DNA of 64,000 bases, taken from NCBI GenBank assembly GCA_032622095.1, contig CP136061.1, positions 13,779,287 through 13,843,286 of the forward strand, written 5' to 3'. Below the pieces are notes generated by a model. It was not told the DNA's origin. It made no database searches and worked only from the letters and a program-made list of their open reading frames with translations. A program made the translations under genes and the position numbers. The DNA is from Siphonodentalium dalli. Lineage: Eukaryota > Mollusca > Scaphopoda > Gadilida > Siphonodentaliidae. This document shows, piece after piece, positions 1 to 11,628 of the stretch (within the stretch, counting starts at the first letter, position 1; every line of letters begins with the position of its first letter).

Positions 1-1419
1 TCGTCCGGGCTTTGACCTTGAATTGTCCATTTTGAAGGTCAAGGTCAAGTGGGGTCACGATTTGACTAGTCCAAAAACACTGCCAGGACAAAAGTACCCG
101 ACAAACGTGCCCATCGAAATCCAACCGGTTTTACCCGATTTGACCTTGAATTGATCATTTTGAAGGTCAATGTCTGGTCGGGGTCACGATTGGACCCGTC
201 CAAAACAATCAGTGGACAAAACTAACCCCACGTATCAAATTTCGTCGAAATCCCATCAAAATTGGCGATTTGACCTTGAATTGACCAGATTTAAAGGTCA
301 AGGTCACGTCGCACGGGTAAATGAATATGCTTATGAGACTCCCCATACGAAAGTACTCCCACATACCAAGTTTCATCGAAATCCCGTGATATTCGGGCGT
401 TTGACCTTGAAATGACCCGATTTCAAGGTCAGTGTCACGTCGCACGGGCTAATTAATAAGTTTATACCACTCCCCGGCCGAAGGTACCCCCACATACCAA
501 GTTTCATCGAAATCTCGTGATATTCGGGCGTTTGGCCTTAACATTACCCGATTTCAAGATTAAGGTCACGTCGCACGGACAAATTAATATGCATATGCCA
601 CCCCTCGGTCGAAAGTACCCCCACATACCAAGTTTCATCGAAATCGGCAGGGCCGTTTTCGAGTTCATCGCGAACACACAGACACACACCCCCCCGACAC
701 ACACACACATACACACAGACAGATCTTCCAAAATATATAATAGACTAGTCGATGAGCCCGACGTTGTCTGGGCTATTCAAAAACCAAATTTCAAGTCGAT
801 AGCTCTACCCAGCCAGACGTTGTCCGGGCTATTCAAAAACCAAATTTCAAGTCGATAGCTTTACCCGTTTCCGAGACCTGGTCTGCGCATGTGCGAAGCT
901 GGCGTCGAAAGGGCTCGGTGACCCGATAAAATTCGTATACGGGGGAAGATACATTCACATACCAAATTTCAAGTCGATAGCTCCATCAAAATTGGCGATT
1001 TGACCTTGAAGTTACCCGATTTCAAGGTCAATGTCACGTCGCACGGGCAAATGAATATGCTTATGAGACTCGCCATAAGAAAGTACCCCCACATACCAAG
1101 TTTCATCGAAATCCCGTGATATTCGGGCGTTTGACCTTGACATGACCCGATTTCAAGGTCAAGATCACGTCGCACGGACAAATTAATATGCCTATGTTCG
1201 TCCCCGGCCGAAAATACCACAACATACCAAGTTTCATTGAAATCGGGTGGGCCGTTTTTGAGTTCATCGCGAACACACAGACAGACACACAGACACACAG
1301 ATCTTCCAAAATATATAATAGACTAGCCGATGAGCCCGACGTATTCCGGGCTATTCAAAAACCAAATTTCAAGTCGATAGCTCTACCCAGCCCGACGATT
1401 TCAAGTCGATAGCTCCACC

Positions 1420-1985
1420 CGTTTCCGAGATCTGGTCTGCGCATGCGCGAAGCTGGCGTCGCACGGGTTCGGCGACCCGATGAGCCCGACGTTGTCCGGG
1501 TTATTCAAAAACCAAATTTCAAGTCGATAGCTCTACCCGTTTCCGAGATCTGGTCTGCGCATGCGCGAAGCTGGCGTCGCACGGGCTCGGCGACCCGATA
1601 AAATTCGTATCCGGGGCAAGATACATTCACATACCAAATTTCAAGTCGATAGCTCTACCCGTTTCCGAGATCTCGTCTGCGCATGCGCGAAGCTGGCATC
1701 GCACGGGCTCGGCGACCCGATACAATTCGTATCCGGGAAAGATACATTCACATACCAAATTCCAAGTCGATAGCTCCACCCGTTTCCGAGATCTCGTCTG
1801 CGCATGCGCGAAGCTGGCATCGCACGGGCTCGGCGACCCGATACAATTCGTATCCGGGGCAAGATACATTCACATAGCAAATTTCAAGTCGATAGCTCCG
1901 CCCGTTTCCGAGATCTCGTCTGCGCATGCGCGAAGCGGGCGCCGCACGGGCTGGCCAATACGACAACGTCCACCGCCTGGTCAAA
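1420..1985 (-). repeat. 122-bp subrepeat array
   Basis: About five head-to-tail units of about 122 bp (121-122). Each contains the 12-bp sequence TGCGCATGCGCG, a match to the consensus bound by the transcription factor NRF-1. The repeats create phased open frames on both strands. These are not genes. Confidence 0.85.
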
Positions 1986-2103
1986 CTACACACACGCACA
2001 AAGTTTCATCCCGATCGGTCGAGAATCGTAGATTTGTATTAATGACAAACATACAGACAAACAGACAGACAAACATACAGACAGAGGTCTTCAAAATATA
2101 TAT

Positions 2104-2106
<3 letters not shown>

Positions 2107-2146
<40 letters not shown>

Positions 2147-2147
2147 T
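2107..2147. repeat. TA microsatellite
   Basis: An uninterrupted TA tract of about 40 bp at the edge of a Helitron-like unit, just before a CTAG mark. A matching shorter tract is at about 5,715-5,746. Confidence 0.9.
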
Positions 2148-2410
2148 AGCCAATGAGCCCGACGTTGTGCGGGCTATTCAAAAACCAAATTTCAAGTCGA
2201 TAGCTCCACCCGTTTCCGAGATCTGGTCTGCGCATGCGCGAAGCTGGCGTCGCACGGGCTCGCCAATACGACAATGTCCACCGCCTGGTCAAACTACACA
2301 CACGTACCAAGTTTCGTCCCGATCGGTCGAGAATCGTAGATTTGTATCAATGACAAACATACATACAAACATACAAACATACAGAGGTCTTCAAAATATA
2401 TATGAGATAT

Positions 2411-2795
2411 AATCTTTCCATAAAAATTCAAGTAAAAATTGAAAAATATACGAAATAGTTGCCAGGAAGGTGATCGTATGAGGTTTTATGAACTTACTGA
2501 TTCTAGACCAGTATTATCGCGAGGTTATACCATAGCCTGTCAAAATTTCATCACAATATGTTGTAAGTTTTACATAAATTAGTAAATTTTCTCATTTTTC
2601 ACAATTAGTTTTCAAATTTTAATCTTAGATCACGTTCAAACACCGTTATTTATAACTCCCTTCATCACTCTCTATACTGTTTCAGTTTATCCTTCTCAAC
2701 CCAACTTGACATCCAGCATTCTAAGTGTAAACTACATAATTCGTTTTTCTGCAAAATTTATATTTTAGAGGGTGGGGTTTACACTCATATCACAC
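2411..2795 (+). repeat. Segment shared with the long-arm element, inside the array
   Basis: About 385 bp of non-repetitive AT-rich sequence interrupts the Helitron-like units. The same segment occurs reversed at about 16,882-17,253, inside the left arm of the 16,365-21,266 element, and partly at 20,560-20,735. The simplest reading is that a Helitron-like unit picked up a piece of that element. No coding potential is evident. Confidence 0.7.
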
Positions 2796-4639
2796 TGCCC
2801 GGACAAAAGTACCCGACAAACGTGCCCGTCGAAATCCATCCGGTTTTACCCGATTTGACCTTCAATTGATCATTTTGAAGGTCAATGTCAGATCGGGGTC
2901 ACGATTTGACCCGTCCAAAACACTCAGTGGACAAAAGTAACCCTATGTATACAATTTCGTCGAAATCCCATCAAAATTGGCGATTTGACCTTGGATTGAC
3001 CAGATTCCAATGTCAAGGTCACGTCGCACAGGCAAATGAATATGCTTATGAGACTCCCCATACAAAAGTACTCCCACATGCCAAGTTTCATCGAAATCCC
3101 GTGATAATCGGGCGTTTGACCTTGAAATGACCGATTTCAAGGTCAGTGTCACGTCGCACGGACAAATTAATAAGTTTATACCACTCCCCGGCCGAAGGAA
3201 CCCCCACATACCAAGTTTCATCGAAATCTCGTGATATTCGGGCGTTTGACCTTGAAATTACCCGATTTCAAGGTTAAGGTCACGTCGCACGGACAAATTA
3301 ATATGCCTATGCCACCCCCCGGCCGAAAGTAGCCCCACATACCAACTTTCATCGAAATCGGCAGGGCCGTTTTCGAGTTCATCGCGAACACACACACACA
3401 CCCCCCATACACACACACACATACACACAGACAGATCTTCCAAAATATATAATAGACTAGCCGATGAGCCCGACGTTGTCCGGGCTATTCAAAAAACAAA
3501 TTTCAAGTCGATAGCTCTACCCAGTCCGACGTTGTCCGGGCTATTCAAAAACCAAATTTCAAGTCGATAGCTTTACCCGTTTCCGAGATCTGGTCTGAAC
3601 ATGCGCGAAGCTGGCGTCACACGGGCTCGGCGACCCGATAAAATTCGTATCCGGGGCAAGATACATTCACATAGCAAATTTCAAGTCGATAGCTCCACCC
3701 GTTTCCGAGATCTCGTCTGCGCATGCGCGAAGCGGGCGCCGCACGGCTCGACAATACGAGAACGACGACCACCTGGTCAAACTACACACATGTACCAAGT
3801 TTCGTCCCGATCGGTCGAGAATCGTAGATTTGTTTAAATGACATACATACATACATACAGACAGACATACATACAGACAGAGGTCTTCAAAAATATATAT
3901 GAGAGATATATATATACTAGAAGGTGACCCGACTTCGTCCGGGCTTTGACCTTGAATTGTCCATTTTGAAGGTCAAGGTCAAGTGGGGTCACGATTTGAC
4001 CAGTCCAAAAACACTGCCCGGACAAAAGTACCCGACCAACGTGCCCGTCGAAATCCAACCGGTTTTACCCGATTTGACCTTGAATTGATCATTTTGAAGG
4101 TCAATGTCTGGTCGGGTCACGATTGGACCCGTCCAAAACAATCAGTGGACAAAACTAACCCCACGTATCAAATTTCGTCGAAATCCCATCAAAATTGGCG
4201 ATTTGACCTTGAAGTTACCCGATTTCAAGGTCAATGTCACGTCGCACGTGCAAATGAATATGCTTATGAGACTCGCCATAAGAAAGTACCCCCACATACC
4301 AAGTTTCATCGAAATCCCGTGATATTCGGGCGTTTGACCTTGAAATGACCCGATTTCAAGGTCAAGGTCACGTCGCACGGAAAAATTAATATGCCTATGT
4401 TCGTCCCCGGCCGAAAATACCCCCACATACCAAGTTTCATCGAAATCGGGTGGGCCGTTTTTGAGTTCATCGCGAACACACAGACAGACACACAGACAGA
4501 CACACAGACACACAGATCTTCCAAAATATATAATAGACTAGCCGATGAGCCCGACGTTGTCCGGGCTATTCAAAAACCAAATTTCAAGTCGATAGCTCTA
4601 CCCAGCCCGACGATTTCAAGTCGATAGCTCTACCCGTTT

Positions 4640-5080
4640 CCGAGATCTGGTCTGCGCATGCGCGAAGCTGGCGTCGCACGGGCTTGGCGACCCGATAAAA
4701 TTCGTATCCGGGGCAAGACACATTCACATACCAATTTTCAAGTCGATAGCTCTACCCGTTTCCGAGATCTCGTCTGCGTATGCGCGAAGCTGGCGTGGCA
4801 CGGGCTCGGCGACCCGATAAAATTCGTATCCGGGGAAAGATACATTCACATACCAAATTCCAAGTCGATATCTCCACCCGTTTCCGAGATCTCGTCTGCG
4901 CATGCGCGAAGCTGGCGTCGCACGGGCTCGGCGACCCGATATAATTCGTATCCGGGGCAAGATACATTCACATAGCAAATTTCAAGTCGATAGCTCCACC
5001 CGTTTCCGAGATCTCGTCTGCGCATGCGCGAAGCCGGCGCCGCACGGGCTCGTCATTACGACAACGTCCACCGCCTGGTC
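4640..5080 (-). repeat. 122-bp subrepeat array
   Basis: About four units of the same 122-bp family as 1,420-1,985. One unit (about 4,776) carries GCGTATGCGCG, a point change in the palindromic core. The others keep GCGCATGCGC. Confidence 0.8.
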
Positions 5081-5269
5081 AAACTACACACACGCACCAA
5101 GTTTCGTCCCGATCGGTCGAGAATCGTAGATTTGTATTAATGACAAACATACAGACAAACAGACAGACAAACATACAGACAGAGGTCTTCAAAATATATA
5201 TGACTAGCCGATGAGCCCGACGTTGTCCGGGCTATTCAAAAACCAAATTTCAAGTCGATAGCTCTACCC

Positions 5270-5575
5270 GTTTCCGAGATCTGGTCTGCGCATGCGCGAA
5301 GCTGGCGTCGCACGGGCTCGGCGACCCGATAAAATTCGTATCCGGGGCAAGATACATTCACATAGCAAATTTCAAGTCGATAGCTTTACCCGTTTCCGAG
5401 ATCTGGTCTGCGCATGCGCGAAGCTGGCGTCGCACGGGCTCGGCGACCCGATAAAATTCGTATCCGGGGCAAGATACATTCACATAGCAAATTTCAAGTC
5501 GATAACTCCACCCGTTTCCGAGATCTCGTCTGCGCATGCGCGAAGCGGGCGCCGCACGGGCTCGCCAATACGACA
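5270..5575 (-). repeat. 122-bp subrepeat array
   Basis: Three units of the 122-bp family, each with the intact GCGCATGCGC core. They end at the segment that runs into the ACAT/ACAG tetranucleotide tract at about 5,650. Confidence 0.8.
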
Positions 5576-5713
5576 ACGTTCACCGCCCGGTCAAACTACA
5601 CACACGTACCAAGTTTCGTCCCGATCGGTCGAGAATCGTAGATTTGTATAAATGACAAACAAACAAACAAACAAACAAACATACATACAGACAGAGGTCT
5701 TCAAAATATATAT

Positions 5714-5745
<32 letters not shown>

Positions 5746-6010
5746 CTAGCCGCTGAGCCCGACGTTGTGCGGGCTATTCAAAAACCAAATTTCAAGTCGA
5801 TAGCTCCACCCGTTTCCGAGATCTGGTCTGCGCATGCGCGAAGCTGGCGTCGCACGGGCTCGCCAATACGACAATGTCCACCGCCTGGTCAAACTACACA
5901 CACGTACCAAGTTTCGTCCCGATCGGTCGAGAATCGTAGATTTGTATCAATGACAAACATACATACAAACATACAAACATACAGAGGTCTTCAAAATATA
6001 TATGAGATAT

Positions 6011-6391
6011 AATCTTTCCATAAAAATTCAAGTAAAAATTGAAAAATATACGAAATAGTTGCCAGGAAGGTGATCGTATGAGGTTTTATGAACTTACTGA
6101 TTCTAGACCAGTATTATCGCGAGGTTATACCATAGCCTGTCAAAATTTCATCACAATGTTGTAAGTTTTACATAAATTAGTAAATTTTCTCATTTTTCAC
6201 AATTAGTTTTCAAATTTTAATCTTAGATCACGTTCAGACACCGTTATTTATAACTCCCTTCATCACTCTCTATACTGTTTCAGTTTATCCTTCTCAACCC
6301 AACTTGACATCCAGCATTCTAAGTGTAAACTACATAATTCGTTTTTCTGCAAAATTTATATTTTAGAGGGTGGGGTTTACACTCATATCAC
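6011..6391 (+). repeat. Second copy of the shared segment
   Basis: Almost identical to 2,411-2,795, with a 4-base deletion near 6,158 and a few substitutions. Its presence in both ~3.9-kb copies shows that capture came before duplication. Confidence 0.75.
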
Positions 6392-7189
6392 ACTGCCCGG
6401 ACAAAAGTACCCGACAAACGTGCCCGTCGAAATCCATCCGGTTTTACCCGATTTGACCTTGAATTGATCATTTTGAAGGTCAATGTCAGATCGGGGTCAC
6501 GATTTGACCCGTCCAAAACACTCAGTGGACAAAAGTAACCCTATGTATACAATTTCGTCGAAATCCCATCAAAATTGGCGATTTGACCTTGAATTGACCA
6601 GATTTCAATGTCAAGGTCACGTCGCACAGGCAAATGAATATGCTTATGAGACTCCCCATACAAAAGTACTCCCACATGCCAAGTTTCATCGAAATCCCGT
6701 GATAATCGGGCGTTTGACTTTGAAATGACCGATTTCAAGGTCAGTGTCACGTCGCACGGACAAATTAATAAGTTTATACCACTCCCCGGCCGAAGGTACC
6801 CCCACATACCAAGTTTCATCGAAATCTCGTGATATTCGGGCGTTTGACCTTGAAATTACCCGATTTCAAGGTTAAGGTAACGTCGCACGGACAAATTAAT
6901 ATGCCTATGCCACCCCCCGGCCGAAAGTAGCCCCACATACCAAGTTTCATCGAAATCGGCAGGGCCGTTTTCGAGTTCATCGCGAACACACACACACACA
7001 CCCCCCATACACACACACAGATACACACAGACAGATCTTCCAAAATATATAATAGACTAGCCGATGAGCCCGACGTTGTCCGGGCTATTCAAAAACCAAA
7101 TTTCAAGTCGATAGCTCTACCCAGCCCGACGTTGTCCGGGCTATTCAAAAACCAAATTTCAAGTCGATAGCTTTACCCGTTTCCGAGAT

Positions 7190-7740
7190 CTGGTCTGCAC
7201 ATGCGCGAAGCTGGCGTCGCACTGGCTCGGCGACCCGATAAAATTCGTATCCGGGGCAAGATACATTCACATACCAAATTTCAAGTCGATAGCTCCACCC
7301 GTTTCCGAGATCTCGTCTGCGCATGCGCGAAGCTGGCGTCGCACGGGCTCGGCGACCCGATAAAATTCGTATCCTGGGCAAGATACATTCACATACCAAA
7401 TTTCAAGTCGATAGCTCCACCCGTTTCCGAGATCTCGTCTGCGCATGCGCGAAGCTGGCGTCGCACGGGCTCGGCGACCCGATAAAATTCGTATCCGGGG
7501 CAAGATACATTCACATAGCAAATTTCAAGTCGATAGCTCCACCCGTTTTCGAGATCTCGTCTGCGCATGCGCGAAGCTGGCGTTGCACGGGCTCGGCGAC
7601 CCGATAAAATTCGTATCCGGGGCAAGATACATACACATAGCAAATTTCAAGTCGATAGCTCCACCCGTTTCCGAGATCTCGTCTGCGCATGCGCGAAGCG
7701 GGCGCCGCATGGGCGCCGCACGGGCTCGCCAATACGACAA
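7190..7740 (-). repeat. 122-bp subrepeat array
   Basis: Four to five units with a period of exactly 122 bp, judged from start-like ATGs at 7,201, 7,323, 7,445 and 7,567. The first unit has GCACATGCGCG, the rest GCGCATGCGC. This is the cleanest place to measure the unit. Confidence 0.85.
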
Positions 7741-7877
7741 CGACGACCACCTGGTCAAACTACACACACGTACCAAGTTTCGTGCCGGTCGGTCGAGAAT
7801 CGTAGATTTGTATAAATGACATACATACATACAGACAGACATACAGACAGAGGTCTTCAAAATATATATGAGATATT

Positions 7878-8284
7878 TATATATTGGTATAGTAAGAGTA
7901 AATAGGTCATTGTCGTCACATGTTCTTGTATTGGGTATTCAGTTTCACGAAACGTATTTTTCGTACCCGATGTTGCTGTTTAATTCCAGATGCTTGCATC
8001 CGATCACATGTCTACGGGAGAGTCATTTGTAAAACTGCAATTGCTACCTCGTCTATGTTTTATCGGCGACTTTTGACGCTAATAAATTGATAATTGCTAT
8101 AACATAAACCCACAAACGTCATGCTGTGTATCCAAAAAGACGAATGACCAAAGCTGGGTTCCAAACACACATATATTCAGATATTATGCGACAATGACTC
8201 CGTTAGCGATAGTAAGACAGCGCATAACATATATATTGATCCACGGCTGGACCAAACTTACTACAAAGTGAACCATTCGTTATA
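7878..8284. other. Unassigned sequence
   Basis: AT-rich single-copy-looking DNA between the Helitron-like array and the ~280-bp repeats. I see no open frame, inverted repeat or RNA gene in it. Confidence 0.6.
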
Positions 8285-9720
8285 ATCAAGACGTGTCCCT
8301 ATTTCATGCATTGGCGACGTCGTTTTACATTTTGGAGTCGTGAGACACGTCTCTAACCTCATAATAGTTACGTGCTAAGACGTGACCAAGATGTGTCCCA
8401 ATATTACGTCTTGGTCACGTGTCCAGGACCCGAAAAGTATTACTTTTCCGACAGTGCTTCAGCGTATCCAGGACCCAAAACGTGTCACATATCTGAGACG
8501 TGCTCGGTTGGTATTGGGGATGTTCTGAAGGCTGCGATAAAACATAAAACCTCCGAAACACAACATGGCTACGTCGTAAAAACTATTACTGCATTGTTGG
8601 GGGCATGACTAATAGGTTCTAGACGCGCCACATTGATATTTTTAGAACACGTGGCCAAGACCACAGAGTTTGGCGTTCTTGAAACGTGCTTTTATAGTCT
8701 TGTGAACGGTCCGAAGACTGTGATAAAACATACATGCAGTAATGGTTTTTATGGCTACGTCGAGAACATGTTTAGGTTATAGAAACGTGATGGAATAGTA
8801 TCGGGTACGTTCGGAAAACTGATATAAAACCTCCGAAACTTTGCATGGCTACGTCGTGAAAACGTATGGTGGTCGGAGTATGCCTAAGTGCCACCGCAAA
8901 CGCTGCGATTAAAATCGTAAGGTGGGGAATCACAAGAGGAAGCATCCAATGCGCATGTCTACGACAATATCGTAGCCAAATCGTAGCAATCATGCACTGT
9001 TTGATTTTATCAGAAAAATCGTGGCGTGACATTGGCAACGAGCGCGATCGTAGCTGTCACATGACCACTGCCGCACTGGTCATGTTGTAAATACCACGAA
9101 TAGGAAAACATTCAAAAATGGCGCAAAGTTTACAAACTTCTTGCACTTACGAAAACGAGGCCACATTGGTGGAGATGTGGCGAGACAGGGAGTGCAGGCC
9201 TATACCACATATCAGGCACGAAGTGGAGGTCTGCCGCAATTGTTGAAATTCAATTGGGGCAGCTGAGCCTGTTGAGTTGACAGGTACAAAAATGTCAAAA
9301 TAAAAAAATATTCAATTCCACTTGAACTTTCAACATCAACTTGTTAGTTTAGAAAATTGAGATACATGCCATGTATATGTATTTAGTTGCATAATGCGGA
9401 GAATGTGGTGTAACATTTTGCTATCATGTGGATAAAATCGTAGCTGCAAACATCGCAGCACCGTAGCGTCTGCAGGCAAGTCACTTTTCTCCACCAGCGA
9501 TTTTCCCCACTTACGATTTTAATCGTAGCGTGTGCGGTGTCGCTAAGACATGCACAATACATGGCCTATTGATACACATAGAACACATGTCCAAGACCCA
9601 AACAATTTACGTACTTAAAGCGTGCCTGTGTGGTATTCGGGAAGTTTTGAAGACATTGCTCCCTAAAAAACACGCTAATGCTCATATATGTCGTGAATAT
9701 GTCGTGACCACACTTTAAAG
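8285..9720. repeat. Imperfect ~280-bp tandem repeats
   Basis: Recurrent phrases include CGTGTCC, ACATGGCTACGTCGT, AAAACCTCCGAAAC and GTGGCCAAGACC, spaced by roughly 280 bp (for example 8,548 and 8,827). The array resumes after the inserted element, at 9,548-9,720. Short open frames here are incidental. Confidence 0.6.
8884..9547. mobile_element. MITE-like element with ~45-bp terminal inverted repeats
   Basis: The left end (CCACCGCAAACGCTGCGATT and following) and the reverse complement of the right end pair over about 45 bp, with a perfect core CGATTAAAATCGTAA. CTAAG is present on both sides (8,884-8,888 and 9,543-9,547) and could be a 5-bp target duplication. At 664 bp with no coding frame it is non-autonomous. 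The superfamily is not assigned. Confidence 0.7.
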
Positions 9721-10275
9721 GAACTCTATCACACTTATAATCCGAGAGCCTGCTGGGTTCTATTTGCACAATGGCGTACGAAAGGTTTGATGCCCAAGAT
9801 TTGTTCCACCCCAGAAACGTTCAAAGAAATCCGAGTTCTTATGTTCCGCATTCCTGTCGTTTACAGACCAGTGACCCCGCAAAAACGCCAAAAAGTACTT
9901 CTATTTGCACTTTGGAGTACAAAGCTGATTTTTTTATTAATAGTGCTCCAGCAATCACTGATCAACGATACACAACTGACACGAAATTCCCTGGCGTTTT
10001 CATTTCAGAAGGTGGTTTTTGTTAGTACCCCCAAAACCCCGAAAAATGACTTGTATTTGCACATTCGAGTACAAAACTGATTTGTTTATTAATTGTGCTT
10101 TAGTCATTACTAATCGACGACACACAATTTCTGAAACGAAATTCCATGGCGTTTTCATTTCAGGAAGGTTTTTTTTAATGTACCCACAACAACCCGAAAA
10201 TTTACTTTTATTTGCACAAATATATACTGTGGAATACAAAGCACAATTTTCAGGTAAACCCGGAATAGATTTATA
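9721..10275 (+). repeat. ~155-bp repeat units
   Basis: About three units with the phrases TATTTGCAC, GTACAAA, GAAACGAAATTCC and GGCGTTTTCATTTCAG. The same family occurs reversed at 22,385-22,830 and 25,500-25,880. Short overlapping open frames follow the repeat and are not credible genes. Confidence 0.7.
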
Positions 10276-10935
10276 AAAAGCTGTTTTGATGTAAATAATA
10301 CAAATCTGCTGACCACAAACGTTCCCTAACTGCTAAATATGACAAAACAGCCAAAATGTCCGCGCGTTTCGTTATTTTTGGGTTTAAAAAAAATGCAGAA
10401 AAACAAGTAAGAAAATGATAATTTAAATATTAGTCCGGAACCAGGTCGGTCAACCTGCGCTCCCAGGATTAAACGTCATTCATTGTTTTGTAAGGATGTC
10501 TGCTCAATCTTTTCGACGTTAACATGTGACAGTGTATGCACCGGGCAATATATGGCGGCCATTTCAGGGAGCATACATCCAGCACTCATTACATAAATTT
10601 AAAACAAAAACCCATTGTTCTTGTTTCCATGTCATATGCCTGTCATTTCATGCATAACTTGACTGTAAAAATCCAAAATGGAGGACAAAATAGAAACCAG
10701 AAGTAATAAAAAAGAATATGTTATGGTAACTTTCACCATGGGTGCCAGTTGCGCCACCATGCATGATGTTCAATCCTAATCCGATAATATTAAGTCATAA
10801 TCCGAGTTTTCAAAAATGATGACGAATATGGCAATCGGATGTCAACAATTGAATTGTTTTTTTGTTATTTCTAACTTTTTAAACTAAATCTTCAAATATC
10901 GGATACATATAGAGCCAATAAGCAGTAGTGCCCAC
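10276..10935. other. Unassigned sequence
   Basis: AT-rich DNA with no convincing open frame or terminal repeat. Confidence 0.6.
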
Positions 10936-11628
10936 AAAACAATGCAACTGGTGCTCCAAACTACAAATAGATTTTGTCCCGAACTACCAAAAATGAGTGT
11001 CCCGAACCATCCAACGAGTGCTCCAATCATACAACGAGTGGGTCAATCCACCCAACGATTGCCCCAACCACCAAATAGGTGTCCAAAACCATCCAGCGAG
11101 TGTTCGAAAGGAAATAAGTGTCTAATATGCACCAAATACCTCTAAAATAGTGTCCCACGATATCTGAGGAGATCCCTAAATCATACAACAGAAGTCTCAA
11201 ACCACCAACTGTCGTCTCAATCCACTCAAAGGCCCAATCAGTGAACCAATCGACAATTAGTTACTTATTCCACCACATGTGTGTCCCATATCCATATCGA
11301 CTGTCCAACCTCCCCCAATTTGTGTATCAAACCGTCCAATGGGTGTCGCAAACAATTAAGTAGGGCCACAAACCATATGCACCTGATTCCCAACCACACA
11401 GATAGTCCCACAAACCATGCAACTAGTCTCCTAACCCCCAAAATGAGCGCCACAAGCCATCCACCGAGTGTCTCAATTCATCCGATTTGTGTCGCAACCC
11501 TGCATCGATTGTTCCAAACCACAGTGCATGACAGTGCCCCAAGCAATGCAACTGGTTTTCCAAATCACATAGGTTTGATCCCAAATCACATATATTTTGT
11601 CCCAAACTACCAAAATGAATGTCCCTAA
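10936..11628 (+). repeat. 21-bp-period minisatellite, block 1
   Basis: Degenerate units of about 20-21 bp of the form GTGTCCCAAACCATCCAACGA. The Harbinger-like element interrupts the array exactly at 11,628. Other blocks are 13,242-13,690, 16,010-16,364 (opposite strand) and 21,267-21,600 (opposite strand). Confidence 0.75.

Larger units (their letters stand above)
1..3934. repeat. Copy 1 of ~3.9-kb direct duplication
   Basis: Base 1 matches base 3,935 and the order of sub-blocks is the same in both copies. The offset drifts from about 3,934 to 3,600 to 3,975 because subrepeat and microsatellite numbers differ. Sub-blocks: ~130-bp TTGACC-type units at about 1-690, 980-1,275 and 2,830-3,400; 122-bp units at about 1,420-1,985 and 3,585-3,775; a captured unique segment at 2,411-2,795. 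The window starts inside this copy, so its true left edge is not visible. Confidence 0.8.
1..7877 (-). repeat. Composite tandem array of Helitron-like units
   Basis: Units read on the minus strand. Each begins with TCTATTATATATTTTGG or a variant, then a CTGT/TGTG-rich tract, then tandem 122- to 133-bp subrepeats. Each ends with a hairpin (stem around CCCGGAC / GTCGGG), about ten bases, and CTAG. On the given strand the CTAG marks fall at 745, 1323, about 2145, 3454, 3917, 4547, 5204, 5746 and 7056. A TC start, a subterminal 3' hairpin and a CTRR end are known Helitron features. At most junctions CTAG directly abuts the TCT start of the next unit, as in head-to-tail concatemers. No Rep/helicase gene is present, so units would be non-autonomous. 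A satellite of another origin is the main alternative. Confidence 0.55.
3935..7877. repeat. Copy 2 of ~3.9-kb direct duplication
   Basis: Nearly identical to 1-3,934 in block order and sequence. It has more 122-bp units (about 4,640-5,080, 5,270-5,575 and 7,190-7,740) and its own captured segment at 6,011-6,391. The ~130-bp units lie at about 3,950-4,480 and 6,400-7,000. The array stops near 7,877, where unrelated sequence begins. Confidence 0.8.

Noticed and set aside
3455..3490. Hammerhead ribozyme core (CCGATGAG next to a GCCC/GGGC stem)
   Set aside because: The CUGAUGA core is altered and varies between units (CCAATGAG, CCGCTGAG), and no GAAA follows the stem. Better explained as the Helitron-like terminal hairpin.
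7201..7700. CRISPR array
   Set aside because: The 122-bp units are contiguous with no unique spacers, and the setting is eukaryotic.
1561..7819. Overlapping 60-124-residue frames in the 122-bp arrays as genes
   Set aside because: They repeat every 122 bp on both strands because the unit has few stops. No domain, no consistent start, and non-coding behaviour.
8372..8608. 78-residue frame as a gene
   Set aside because: Lies in ~280-bp imperfect repeats, with no similarity I recognise.
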